DNA of 40,180 nucleotides from a virus. The notes beneath the pieces were generated by a model that searched no databases, had not been told where the DNA came from, and saw only the letters and a program-made list of their open reading frames with translations. The stretch lies in IMG/VR virus record IMGVR_UViG_3300030329_004267, positions 6,906 to 47,085 of that record. One strand, given 5' to 3'. Both the position numbers and the translations under genes were made by a program. Shown here one piece after another: positions 14,537-23,930 of the stretch (position 1 is its first letter; the number at the start of each line of letters is the position of its first letter).

Positions 14537-14844
14537 TGGATATACTTACAATATTGGAACAATTTGGAATACCAGTTGCGGTAGCGATGGCGTTCGGATT
14601 TTTTATATGGAGACAGAACAGGTTCATTCAGGAAACTCTAATGACAGAACTAGACCAAGACTTCAAGAGGTTGGAAGGTATTATTATAAAATTGATAGAC
14701 CAACAAAAATTAGTACAAATGGAACAAAAGAAGCTTAATGGTATATTTAAAGCACAAGTAGAAATCATTGCTAGATTAAGTGGCAATGGTTTAAAAGATA
14801 AATTTCTTAGAATGATGGAAAAAGGTGGAATGACAGATGAATGA
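14536..14844 (+). CDS. Membrane-anchored coiled-coil protein, holin-like
   Basis: A 102-residue protein. One N-terminal membrane segment (FGIPVAVAMAFGFFIW, residues about 10-25) is followed by a basic RQNR and a long amphipathic coiled coil (ELDQDFKRLEGIIIKLIDQ and on). The layout resembles BhlA/UviB-type holin-like peptides or single-span spanin-like proteins. It lacks a lipoprotein signal. It is coupled by TAATG to the gene before and overlaps the 44-residue gene after. Lysis function is inferred. Confidence 0.55.
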   Translation: MDILTILEQFGIPVAVAMAFGFFIWRQNRFIQETLMTELDQDFKRLEGIIIKLIDQQKLVQMEQKKLNGIFKAQVEIIARLSGNGLKDKFLRMMEKGGMTDE

Positions 14845-14971
14845 TGATAGTTATTACAAATTAAAAGTTCCTAATGGGACATATAAAGCAGATAATATAT
14901 TTGTTTTATTATGGGAAATGTTTAAACATAGATGTTGGCATTTATTTAAACATAAAAAATGGATAGATTAA
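14837..14971 (+). CDS. Tiny basic/aromatic protein
   Basis: A 44-residue protein overlapping the previous gene by eight bases, with GGTGG about nine bases before the ATG. It has a polar, tyrosine-rich N-terminus (YYKLKVPNGTYKADN), a short hydrophobic helix (IFVLLWEMF) and a His/Lys/Trp-rich tail (KHRCWHLFKHKKW) suited to a membrane surface. It lies in the middle of the small membrane-protein cluster. The function is unknown. Confidence 0.45.
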   Translation: MNDDSYYKLKVPNGTYKADNIFVLLWEMFKHRCWHLFKHKKWID

Positions 14972-14984
14972 TTGGAAAGTAATA

Positions 14985-15131
14985 ATGAATAAAAGTCCGC
15001 AAAGAGTAAAAATAGAAACACCTATAGGTTCTATTGAATCTGATAGCGGTAATCATTTTGTTGATATAGCAAGTGTTATGCTTATTATTGTATGCGTTTT
15101 AATGTTTAAGAAGATATGGAGAACTTTATGA
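14985..15131 (+). CDS. Small single-span membrane protein
   Basis: A 48-residue protein with a polar N-terminus (SPQRVKIETPIGSIESDS) and one C-terminal membrane segment (FVDIASVMLIIVCVLMF) followed by KKIWR, giving a likely N-out, C-in topology. Its stop overlaps the start of the next gene (ATGA). It is the third small membrane protein within about 2.5 kb, so it may be a holin or antiholin partner. No motif identifies it. Confidence 0.5.
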   Translation: MNKSPQRVKIETPIGSIESDSGNHFVDIASVMLIIVCVLMFKKIWRTL

Positions 15132-16165
15132 GTGAAAAAATAGATAATTTAAAAGGAGTAATAAATGTAGGCGCATATGATGATTTGTCACAAGATGAAG
15201 TAAAAAAATTAATTGCTGAAGATTTTATGAAGATTTATGGTGGTTTAGATAGTTCACGTTTAAATGACGTTATTAAAGCTATTGATGAAACTAATTTTAA
15301 ATATGGCAATCCTTTTTTAGATATTGTAGGTGATTATGGAAGAGCTTCTTATAGTACAGGAGGAACTGAATATGGAAAAGTTCCAGAAAAATATCACCAT
15401 CAGGGTATACATGAAAGAAGTATTTCTGAAAAAAACCAAAAATGGAATGAAGAACATGGGTATCCAACAGATGCTGATTACTATGAAATAAGTATGCCAA
15501 AGTTAACACCTGAGGAATATAAAAGAGGTGTAAGAACACTTCAAGATACAATGCGCCTGTTTAAAGAGGGTTTTTTACATGGACCTATAACACCAGGTTA
15601 CGAATATGTTAAAGACCCTGATACGGGTGAGTATTATGCAGTTACAAAACAGGAGGGTTCTTTATTTGATGATTGGCTTGCAGAAATGGTTCATGCAATG
15701 CAATACGGAGGGAAGAGTGGTTTTGTTAGAGATTCAGTTGGTAAAGAATCTGATAGGCAAAGAAAATTTTATGGAACTCATTCGCATGGAGCAGGAGATG
15801 AAACCCAATATGATATACAGGAACAAGATAAATTATTAAAAGATTTTCCAGATATACCTAGAGGAGATGATGTTGAAGGTTTAAGACAATTGTTTAAAGA
15901 TGCGATTGGTGAGCCAACAATAGAAAGTGCGCATGATAGAGACGAAGGAATAGTATTTAATGAAATCTTAGAATTATTAGGTGAAACTCCAACTACAATA
16001 AAAGAAGGAAGTTACGAAGATATTTTAGATAGATTAGCAAAAGGTGAAATTGGAGAACCTGAATCTGTACTTGGTTCTAAATTTGGGGATTATGCTGAAA
16101 AAGCATTGTTAAGTGTAAGCCCGCTTTTTGGTGCTGCTTCGTTATTAAAAGGGTTATTAAAATGA
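15128..16165 (+). CDS. Unknown 345-residue protein with EMVHAMQ motif
   Basis: I chose the ATG at 15128 because GGAG lies five to six bases upstream and it overlaps the preceding stop as ATGA; an in-frame ATG at 15116 would add four residues. The protein has a His/Asp/Glu-rich middle: WLAEMVHAMQYGG near residue 182, FYGTHSHGAGDETQYD near 219, and ESAHDRDEG near 262. The E-x-x-H helix followed by further His and Glu residues recalls metallopeptidase-like phage proteins, but the match is loose. The C-terminus is hydrophobic (LLSVSPLFGAASLLKGLLK). It may be a virion enzyme; the call is uncertain. Confidence 0.55.
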   Translation: MSEKIDNLKGVINVGAYDDLSQDEVKKLIAEDFMKIYGGLDSSRLNDVIKAIDETNFKYGNPFLDIVGDYGRASYSTGGTEYGKVPEKYHHQGIHERSISEKNQKWNEEHGYPTDADYYEISMPKLTPEEYKRGVRTLQDTMRLFKEGFLHGPITPGYEYVKDPDTGEYYAVTKQEGSLFDDWLAEMVHAMQYGGKSGFVRDSVGKESDRQRKFYGTHSHGAGDETQYDIQEQDKLLKDFPDIPRGDDVEGLRQLFKDAIGEPTIESAHDRDEGIVFNEILELLGETPTTIKEGSYEDILDRLAKGEIGEPESVLGSKFGDYAEKALLSVSPLFGAASLLKGLLK

Positions 16166-16353
16166 TAATACCTAAAATGCTTATAAACGCTGTTGCTAAT
16201 AAATTGGTAAAACATTTTAAATTAGATAAAATAGTAAATTATGTATTTGAGGATAATGAATTAGATAATAAAACAAAAGAATTAGAAAATAGAATTAAAA
16301 TAATTGAAAGTATAATAGTGGTAAACAATAACAAAGGAGAGAACAATGAGTAG
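16162..16353 (+). CDS. Small amphipathic/coiled-coil protein
   Basis: A 63-residue protein with an amphipathic N-terminal helix (MLINAVANKLVKHF) and a charged coiled coil (ELDNKTKELENRIKIIESI, residues about 33-51). It overlaps the previous stop (ATGA) and the next start, so it is coupled on both sides. The function is unknown; the size and the pair with 16859 resemble short conserved phage proteins near tail genes. Confidence 0.5.
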   Translation: MIIPKMLINAVANKLVKHFKLDKIVNYVFEDNELDNKTKELENRIKIIESIIVVNNNKGENNE

Positions 16354-16834
16354 ATTATCGGCTTATAATGCTGGTACAATGACAGTTACAGTTGCAGAAG
16401 CTTTGACCTTGAATAATAAAGACTATGGTAGTACGCAAACTTTTTCTATTGCCAGTATTGCCAATGTATCAAGAAGGCTTGTTACTGTTACAACAACAGA
16501 AGCAGTTGTTATGACAATGAATGCCTCAGCAATGGGGGCAGGGCAACATATTGATGAAAAGGTTAAATATCTAAGATTTACTAATCTTGATGATACAAAT
16601 TTTATTACATTAACATTTAGAAATCAAGATAACGATGAAGTAGCTATTAAACTTGAGCAAGGCAAATCATTTATATGGGCTGGAGACGATGCAGATGGAA
16701 TGAATCTTGTTATGAATGCAACTCAAGATGCTGACGCTGCTTCTAGCACAAACTTTGGAAGTTTAACAAATGTTCAGGCTGACGCAGATACAGCAAGTTG
16801 TGATTTAGAAATATTTGTAGCTGAAACAGCTTAA
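16346..16834 (+). CDS. Beta-rich virion protein, paralogue of 12045-12539
   Basis: A 162-residue protein. VKYLRFTNLDDTN starts at residue 73, KLEQGKSFIWAG lies near 103, and the end is DLEIFVAETA. These align in order and position with the product at 12045 (VKYIRVTNLDDTN, LLEAGHSFLMG, DIEILVASS). AAAGGAGAGAA precedes the ATG. It is probably a virion decoration or tail-ring protein. It is separated from its paralogue by about 4 kb containing the phosphoesterase and holin-like genes. Confidence 0.65.
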   Translation: MSRLSAYNAGTMTVTVAEALTLNNKDYGSTQTFSIASIANVSRRLVTVTTTEAVVMTMNASAMGAGQHIDEKVKYLRFTNLDDTNFITLTFRNQDNDEVAIKLEQGKSFIWAGDDADGMNLVMNATQDADAASSTNFGSLTNVQADADTASCDLEIFVAETA

Positions 16835-16858
16835 TAACAAACAATAAGGAGAATAATA

Positions 16859-17044
16859 ATGTCAGGTTTTGGTAAAATAGTTGCTGGATATATATTCAAT
16901 GACGAAATGAAAGATAAAATGATAAAGAAAATGAATGAGAATGTAGATATTCCATTTATTTCAGAAAAAACAGAAGAAAAAATATTGGATGCTATCTGGG
17001 ATTCTGTAGAAGAAGTAGTTAAAGAAGCCTTAATAGAAGATTAA
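16859..17044 (+). CDS. Small helical protein
   Basis: A 61-residue acidic protein, mostly helical. A glycine-containing hydrophobic start (GFGKIVAGYIF) is followed by VDIPFISEKTEEKILDAIWD and an acidic helix (EEVVKEALIED). AAGGAG precedes the ATG; it ends in a TAATG overlap with the large nozzle-like gene, so it may set that gene's translation. The function is unknown. Confidence 0.5.
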   Translation: MSGFGKIVAGYIFNDEMKDKMIKKMNENVDIPFISEKTEEKILDAIWDSVEEVVKEALIED

Positions 17045-20000
17045 TGCCTAAACAATCTAAAACATTACGTGATTTTTCCAAAGGGTTAAACACAGAATCT
17101 GCTTTAACGGATGTTGATGATAAAAATTTAACTCGCTCAGTAGGCGTTAGTATTGAAAGGCCAGGGGTTTTAAGACTTTTAGGTAAAGCAAATGCTAATG
17201 TTATTATAAATAATAGTTCTGCCTATAAATTTAAAGATGATAATGATAATATTGTTTCTTTTGGTAATTCATCTAAGCATTTTGACCCTGGCCATGGACT
17301 TTATGCATTTTCTCATTCACACAATTATGGCGAGAGAAGTGCGATTACTGATGTAGTTTCAAAACAATCAGCTGATGATGGTACAGGTCAAGCTATACTT
17401 GCAAATACAACATATGTAACAATAGCTGATACTATAGGCGCTTCAAATGATGTTCAGGTTGGTGAAGTTGATTTTCAGGCAGGTGATATTGTAAGAATAT
17501 ACAATAAAAACTATAGCAAAGAATTAAATAATAGATACTTTCAAATATCATCCACAAATATAGCTAGCAATAGAGTTTATCTTAAATTAATTAAAGATGG
17601 TGAAGCAAAAAACTTCTGCTTAGTAGATGAAGGTAATAATAGAGTTGCGGCAGCTATAATAGATACTCATTGCACCATAAGCAGTGGTATAAATACAACT
17701 GACGTTCTTTTTGATATTGCTTCATCTTACTCTACTGCAAGACATCTTTTTGCTGCAGGTGATTATATAAAAATAGACGATGAAGTGATAAAAATTAGTG
17801 GAGTAAGTCAAAGTTCAAATACTAACGGAATTGCGGCTCTTGAAGGTAGAAGTCAATTAGGAACAACTGCTGCTACACACTCAAGTGGAGCTAAAATATA
17901 TAAATATACTTATGGGCCAGACCATTCTTTAACATGGTCAGGTGGAGGGTTAACAGGAACTGAAGATGGTTATATAGAAAAAGTGCCTCAAAGAAATTTT
18001 ACTAAGTATATAGCTTGTCAAAATTCTGAACTTATCAATCTATTTGTTAATGACACTTCTAACCACAGAACTTCTACAACTTTTTTAAGAGAAGAAGTTA
18101 TGGATTTAAAAAATAACCATGATGGTAGTAGCGTAGAAAATGGAATAGGGTTAACTAATTTTGGACCTACAACACAATTGTGGCCTAAAACCGCAATGTT
18201 ACCAGATATTTCTTTTGCATCTAACGCTTTAAGAGCGTCTCCTTCAAATAAAATTGGTCTAGATGACACAAATTACATGCCAAGATGGTTAGGTCATATA
18301 AATAAAAATACAATGTTTGGTGTTGATGATAGTAATACTTATATAAATGAATGGTATTATGATACTGCTTCGATTAAAAAGCCTTCTAATGCTATAGAGT
18401 CTAATGTTCGTTCTTCTCTTGGTTATCAAAGTGATTATGCAAAATCTAATGAAATTGGCACTCCTTGGGGACATAATTGGTTTTCTGCTAATTACTTGAA
18501 TGGTTATCACGATAATAATGAAATATCTGCTTTATCTAAATTTCAAGAATGTCAGTTTTGGGAAAGAGAAGGCTATGAAGATTCATCAGGAAATATTGTT
18601 GAAAAAGAAATAGATAATGATAATGATTTATATAATATATCTGCAGGAGATGCTATGATTTTTGGCACCAATTATGAAAGTGGAGGGGGTTCTCAGTTTA
18701 GAGGAAGAGTTCTATCTATGCAGAAAGATGCCACTTTCCCTGCGAATGGGACTGATTCTGATAATAATCCTGCTTATTCTAGTGAAACTTCAGATAATTT
18801 AAGATATATAAGATTAGCAGAGTCTAATTACAAAAGAAGTTATAATAAAGTTGCTACACTTACCAATGGAATGGATATAACTGACAATGATGGCGAATAT
18901 TTATTTATGACCTTGACTAAATCAATTTGGATTGGTCAATTTATTATAATACTTAGAAAAGAAGACACTAAGAAACTTTTTTGTCAAGTAAGAGATATAG
19001 AAATATTTGACGACTATCAAAAAGTTTATCTTATTTTTGGAAATATAGATGGTACTTTTGAAGCTAATGATGGTAATTTTGGAATAACAAGTTTTAACCA
19101 TGGTGACGAAGTATATGATGCTAGCCGAATGGAATATACTAAGCCAATTGCATCTTCAGAATTATTAAAAAATAATAGTGGTAAAGGTTATTTAGGCGCC
19201 TATCAATATGCTCTTGCTAGAACTTATAATTTTTGGAACAATGGTTCGTTTGGCAGTATGGCCTGGTCTGGGTATGATGGAGCTTCTCCTAATTTAAGTT
19301 GGAAAAGGGCAACAGCGTCTTTAGCTTTTGAATCAGACAGCGAAGAGGAAGCAGGAGCTTATGGTAGAGCTATAACTTCAATAACAAGAAGCGGTAATAC
19401 TATAACAGTTACAACTAATACTGCCCATGGGTTAAGTAGCGGTGACGCTGTAACTATTTATGGTAGTACAAATTATAATCACGATGCTGGAGCATTGACT
19501 ATAAATAAAGTAAATAATACAAGTTTTACTGCATTTAGAAGTGACTTTTCTTCAGGAAGTCCTGGCAATGAAACATATAGCAGTTCTAATTATGCTGTAT
19601 ATTATCGTTATTTAAGAGGCTTACCATCAACGGTTATTACAAAAGATGAATCTTTAGATGGAGAAAACTTTATATACCATAATTCAGTCCCTAGCAACAA
19701 TATTCAATATGACCTATCTGGGACGAGTCATATTAAAAATATATTAAGACCTGACACCGACTACTATGTTACTTATACATGTAGAAACTTTTATGCTACA
19801 GGTAGCGCTAAGTTTAGAATGACTTTAGGACAGGGGGCTCTTGATACAGATTTTGATTCTTCAGATACAAGAACATATCATGATATAGATGGTAATGCTT
19901 ATAAGACAACTGTTTTGTTAAGAACTCCTTCAGTAATCAAAGAAAACTATAGTTATGTAGTTTTAAATATTTCAACTATTGATAATTCATCTAATGGTAA

Positions 20001-22059
20001 TATAGGTTCGGCTTTATCAACAAACACTGCTAATAATAGAGCTAGAAGAACAATGTTAGGTGATTTATCTGTTGTGCCTGTTAATTATTCTTATGGAAAA
20101 ACAAATGTTACACTCCCAGATGCTGCTTTTATTGATAAAGAAAGAAGCGTTGATACTACAAGGAATTATCTTTATCCATCTTCATTTCTTTCTATTGGTT
20201 ATGAAAAGTATAAAAATACCACAAATAATTGGTCTATTAATGCAAAAGGTTATGATTTTTATGTGTCTTATTTATTTGACGGAGGACAAACACCTCAAGA
20301 ATCAACGCCAAAGTTTATGAAAAAAATATCTGTTTCTGAAAATAATAATGGTGGGGATAGTTTTAGATTTAGCGTATCTTTATGTTACTCTTCTTTAGGG
20401 GATGTTTTAGATATGTGTAACAAAAGAATGACAGGTGCTAGAGTTTATTTTAAAGAATCTGAACTTCAAGAATCTACCAAATTATATGCATTATTGGATA
20501 TTGATTTTGTAAAAGGTGTAAGAAAATCAAGTAATGAAAATTTTGTACCTTGGGCACCTGATTTTCAAAATGTAATACATTATAGTGATACAGGGTATGG
20601 GGGTGGAACTGCAGAAGGTGATTTTACTGCTTATGATGCTCCAGGTTCAAGGCCTTACAGTCAGGTTAAACCTGCTAATGAGGGTAGTCATGTTTACGGA
20701 TATTTTAAATTTGATGCACCCCCTAGAGTTTTAGAGTGGGGAACATTAAATTCATCTAATCCATTTGAAAAAGGTGATTTTTATGCTCAGTATAAAACAA
20801 GCGCTATACTTAAAGGAAAAAGATATATTGGTAATCTATCTATCAGACCTGATGGTATTAATCAGAGCACAAAAATAGCATCTAAAGTATATGAAAATTA
20901 CCCTAACGCAATAATAGCTTCAGAAGAAGGGTGTTATGATAAGTTTCCTTACGAAAGTGGATGGGTTAATTTACCAATAGATATAGAGTCTTCCCCAATA
21001 GTTAAATTGGAAAGTTATTTAGATTTTTTGGTTATACATAAAGAATTGTCTACTCATATACTTAATTTTAAAGAAGAAAATAAACCTATTTTAACAACAT
21101 CTTTATCTAATTCAGGGATTAAATGGAGATGTCAATCAATTGTTACTAATTCTGGCGTTTTTTGGATAAATAATACAGGCTGTTACTTTTTTAATGGTGA
21201 AAAAGTTGTTAATCTAATAAAAGGTAAAATATCGCAAGATTCATTAGGTTGGCCAAATAATCAAACAAATTTATATTATTGGGATATAAAAGCTGATAAT
21301 TTGCATATACCTTCTATAGGGTATGACGAAATTAATTCTCAATTACTTGTAATATCAAATAATAGAGCAATAGAATATAAAGATAATAACACAAATAATT
21401 TACAAAAGGATTCATTTATTTGGATATATGACTTAGAATCTCAAGCTTGGACAACCGATACTTGCGTTACAAGTAATAATAATTCACATTTTTTGAAACC
21501 TTACGGTAGCACAGTTAGCGGATATAGAAGTAATATTATTACTGAATCAGGAAATGATGCAATCTTTCTTGAAAAGAATTTTTTAGATAGTAATATTGAT
21601 TTATTAAAATGGTCTAATTCTTTACATAAATATACAGATTCAGAAGGGACCATTAAAGGTGATTCTAGAAAATTTGAATTTCAAACTAAGCAATTAGATT
21701 TTGGGAACCCTCATACAAAAAAAAGAATACATCAAATATATGTAACTTATAGATTAAACACATCTTCTCTTGATAGTGGAGGAGCTGGCGACATTGATAC
21801 TGATGTTGAATATTCTACAGATGGTGGTAATTATAGTGGTACTTTTGATACCGAAACTAGCACTAGTTACGAAAGTTCTTTCTCTAATACTTCAGGTAAT
21901 TGGGCAACAGCCTCTTTAGTACCCTCTGTTGCTATTGACTGTTATACATTTGCATTAAAAATAAGTAGCGGTACTCAAGAAGTTCCTTTTGATTTTGAAA
22001 TTAACGATATTACTTTTGTCTATAGAAGCAAAAGAATTAAAACTAAAGCTAGGGATTAA
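17044..22059 (+). CDS. Very large tail nozzle/stabilisation-like protein
   Basis: A 1671-residue protein. The start (LRDFSKGLNTESALTDVDDK, then RPGVLRLLG) is the entry pattern of tail tubular protein B and P22 gp10-like tail proteins. The C-terminal 350 or so residues match their propeller-type blades (LVIHKELSTHILNF, SNSGVFWINNTGCYFFNGE, FIWIYDLESQAWT) and the closing TKQLDFGNPHTKKRIHQI. Inserted domains include an IDDEVIKISGV...GRSQLGTTAATHSSGA beta module (residues about 235-285) and an FCCH-like barrel (SGNTITVTTNTAHGLSSGD, about 782-845). At roughly twice the T7 nozzle size, it has gained surface domains. Start and stop are TAATG-coupled to its neighbours. Confidence 0.72.
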   Translation: MPKQSKTLRDFSKGLNTESALTDVDDKNLTRSVGVSIERPGVLRLLGKANANVIINNSSAYKFKDDNDNIVSFGNSSKHFDPGHGLYAFSHSHNYGERSAITDVVSKQSADDGTGQAILANTTYVTIADTIGASNDVQVGEVDFQAGDIVRIYNKNYSKELNNRYFQISSTNIASNRVYLKLIKDGEAKNFCLVDEGNNRVAAAIIDTHCTISSGINTTDVLFDIASSYSTARHLFAAGDYIKIDDEVIKISGVSQSSNTNGIAALEGRSQLGTTAATHSSGAKIYKYTYGPDHSLTWSGGGLTGTEDGYIEKVPQRNFTKYIACQNSELINLFVNDTSNHRTSTTFLREEVMDLKNNHDGSSVENGIGLTNFGPTTQLWPKTAMLPDISFASNALRASPSNKIGLDDTNYMPRWLGHINKNTMFGVDDSNTYINEWYYDTASIKKPSNAIESNVRSSLGYQSDYAKSNEIGTPWGHNWFSANYLNGYHDNNEISALSKFQECQFWEREGYEDSSGNIVEKEIDNDNDLYNISAGDAMIFGTNYESGGGSQFRGRVLSMQKDATFPANGTDSDNNPAYSSETSDNLRYIRLAESNYKRSYNKVATLTNGMDITDNDGEYLFMTLTKSIWIGQFIIILRKEDTKKLFCQVRDIEIFDDYQKVYLIFGNIDGTFEANDGNFGITSFNHGDEVYDASRMEYTKPIASSELLKNNSGKGYLGAYQYALARTYNFWNNGSFGSMAWSGYDGASPNLSWKRATASLAFESDSEEEAGAYGRAITSITRSGNTITVTTNTAHGLSSGDAVTIYGSTNYNHDAGALTINKVNNTSFTAFRSDFSSGSPGNETYSSSNYAVYYRYLRGLPSTVITKDESLDGENFIYHNSVPSNNIQYDLSGTSHIKNILRPDTDYYVTYTCRNFYATGSAKFRMTLGQGALDTDFDSSDTRTYHDIDGNAYKTTVLLRTPSVIKENYSYVVLNISTIDNSSNGNIGSALSTNTANNRARRTMLGDLSVVPVNYSYGKTNVTLPDAAFIDKERSVDTTRNYLYPSSFLSIGYEKYKNTTNNWSINAKGYDFYVSYLFDGGQTPQESTPKFMKKISVSENNNGGDSFRFSVSLCYSSLGDVLDMCNKRMTGARVYFKESELQESTKLYALLDIDFVKGVRKSSNENFVPWAPDFQNVIHYSDTGYGGGTAEGDFTAYDAPGSRPYSQVKPANEGSHVYGYFKFDAPPRVLEWGTLNSSNPFEKGDFYAQYKTSAILKGKRYIGNLSIRPDGINQSTKIASKVYENYPNAIIASEEGCYDKFPYESGWVNLPIDIESSPIVKLESYLDFLVIHKELSTHILNFKEENKPILTTSLSNSGIKWRCQSIVTNSGVFWINNTGCYFFNGEKVVNLIKGKISQDSLGWPNNQTNLYYWDIKADNLHIPSIGYDEINSQLLVISNNRAIEYKDNNTNNLQKDSFIWIYDLESQAWTTDTCVTSNNNSHFLKPYGSTVSGYRSNIITESGNDAIFLEKNFLDSNIDLLKWSNSLHKYTDSEGTIKGDSRKFEFQTKQLDFGNPHTKKRIHQIYVTYRLNTSSLDSGGAGDIDTDVEYSTDGGNYSGTFDTETSTSYESSFSNTSGNWATASLVPSVAIDCYTFALKISSGTQEVPFDFEINDITFVYRSKRIKTKARD

Positions 22060-23864
22060 TGGGATTTAAAAATACAAAAAGGCCTTCTATAAAAGAAGGT
22101 AATAGTGGGGATATAAAGGTTGTTAAAGAATCTGGAAAAACCAACTTATATGCTAAAGTAAATAATATTTGGGATAGAATTGGCATTGATGTTATAGGAA
22201 ATCCTCCAAATGGTAGTGTAGCTTTTTTCCAAGACAACAATACATTACAATTTAATCAAAGTTTAATGTATAAACTTGGTGTTTTTAAATTTACCAAATC
22301 AATTGATGTAACAGGAGATATTAAAGTAACAAGTGCTAATAGAATAGGTGTAGAAGTGGAGTCTAGTTTTACAGGTCCAAGTGGCGTTCGAGTAAAAAGA
22401 ACAGGTGGAGATTCTGTTTCTTTATTGGCAAATTATTCAGGGTTTGGTGGTGGTTTATCAAGTACAGACGCTTTAAGATTTACAGTTAATGATGCTGATG
22501 CAGACAGTATTTCATCTCCTGCTATGTATATTGAAACTAATAATAGAGTAGGTATAGGGACAACAAGCCCTAATGTTAATTTACAGGTTGATGGCTCAGA
22601 CAATACTCAAATTCAGATAAGAAGTTCAGATGGAACAAAAGTTCCAATTTTAGCACTTAATAATACTGATATGAATTATCATTTAAGATGCGATGGTGGT
22701 AATGGCGATAAATTTATTATAAGAGATAATACAAATAGTGCAAACAGATTAGTAATAGATACAACAGGTAAAGTAGGTATAGGTACTACAAGTCCTTCAG
22801 TTAAATTAGATGTTAATGGTACCGTTAAAGCAACAGGGTTTACAATTGGTGGACATACAATAGATGATATTGATATTGGTAGTGAATTTGTTGATGCTGA
22901 CGACCATTTAATGAGTTCTGGCGCAATAAAAGAAAAGATTGAAGCTTACGGATATTCAACTACCACAGGAGATATAACAGGTGTCACCTTAACTGCTGAT
23001 GATTCTAATGTTGCATCAGATACTAGTGGTAGCGCAGATTTTACTATTGCAGGCGGTGAGGGTGTAGATACATCTGTTAGTGGAAGTACAGTCACAATAG
23101 CAGGAGAAGATGCTTCTACTTCTAACAAAGGTGTTGCAAGTTTTAGTAGTGATAATTTTGCGGTATCAAGTGGTGCTGTAACTATTAAAAGTGGTGGTGT
23201 TGATTTAACTGATGAAGTAACAGGAGTTTTACCTTCTGCTAATATGGATTCAGATACAGCACATTTATCAGGAGCACAAACATTTACAGGCGCTAAAACA
23301 TTTGATGATAATATCTTTATTAAAGAAAGTGCATCTGCTGATGCTGATGTAGCAGGTGACGGTCAATTATGGGTCAAAAATGATTCTCCTAATAATTTAT
23401 ATTTTACAAATGATGCTGGTAATGATGTTCAAATAACTGATGGAACTTCGTTAAAACAAACTACTTTTACCCATATTATAACACATAATTTTGATTGCGC
23501 AGGTTCAGGAGCAGTATATATTCCTTTTGGAGGAAGCCAAATAGAATCAGCTTTTGTTTCAGATGTAGTTTCTGATGATACTAGGTTTATAGCCCCTTTT
23601 GATGGAAAATTAATAAAATTAATGTTTCAATCAGCTTCTGCACCAAATCAAACTGATGCTTTATTACGTGTTAATGGTACTGATGGTGCTGGTGCGGCAA
23701 GCTTTACTGCTGGTCATGGCAACGCTGCAAACACAACTGTTATTTGTGTAATAAATGATAGTGCAAATTCATTTAATGCTGGTGATAGGTTGAGAGTAAA
23801 GATTGACCCTACTGATGCACCTGATGAAACTGCAATGACAAGTATATGGGAATTTACGTTATAA
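22059..23864 (+). CDS. Tail fibre, probable receptor-binding protein
   Basis: A 601-residue protein. It carries two VGIGTTSP repeats (residues 164 and 239) with the L-x-V-x-G(S/T) strand that follows each, and long Gly/Ser/Thr/Asp-rich beta stretches (TLTADDSNVASDTSGSADFT), all typical of trimeric phage fibres. The N-terminus (NTKRPSIKEGNSGDIKVVKE) would attach to the virion. The final 120 residues form a jelly-roll-like head (FIAPFDGKLIKLMFQSAS, then RLRVKIDPT) that is the best candidate for host binding. It starts inside the stop of the nozzle-like gene. Confidence 0.75.
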   Translation: MGFKNTKRPSIKEGNSGDIKVVKESGKTNLYAKVNNIWDRIGIDVIGNPPNGSVAFFQDNNTLQFNQSLMYKLGVFKFTKSIDVTGDIKVTSANRIGVEVESSFTGPSGVRVKRTGGDSVSLLANYSGFGGGLSSTDALRFTVNDADADSISSPAMYIETNNRVGIGTTSPNVNLQVDGSDNTQIQIRSSDGTKVPILALNNTDMNYHLRCDGGNGDKFIIRDNTNSANRLVIDTTGKVGIGTTSPSVKLDVNGTVKATGFTIGGHTIDDIDIGSEFVDADDHLMSSGAIKEKIEAYGYSTTTGDITGVTLTADDSNVASDTSGSADFTIAGGEGVDTSVSGSTVTIAGEDASTSNKGVASFSSDNFAVSSGAVTIKSGGVDLTDEVTGVLPSANMDSDTAHLSGAQTFTGAKTFDDNIFIKESASADADVAGDGQLWVKNDSPNNLYFTNDAGNDVQITDGTSLKQTTFTHIITHNFDCAGSGAVYIPFGGSQIESAFVSDVVSDDTRFIAPFDGKLIKLMFQSASAPNQTDALLRVNGTDGAGAASFTAGHGNAANTTVICVINDSANSFNAGDRLRVKIDPTDAPDETAMTSIWEFTL

Positions 23865-23930
23865 AAGGATTAGGAATTTTCAATATTATTTAATATATTA
23901 AAATGATAAAAACTAAGAAGGATTAAAGGT

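Noticed and set aside
23865-23930. Palindromic AT-rich gap between fibre and internal virion gene as a terminator
   Set aside because: Only short A/T palindromes; no GC stem or U-run, so neither terminator nor promoter can be supported.
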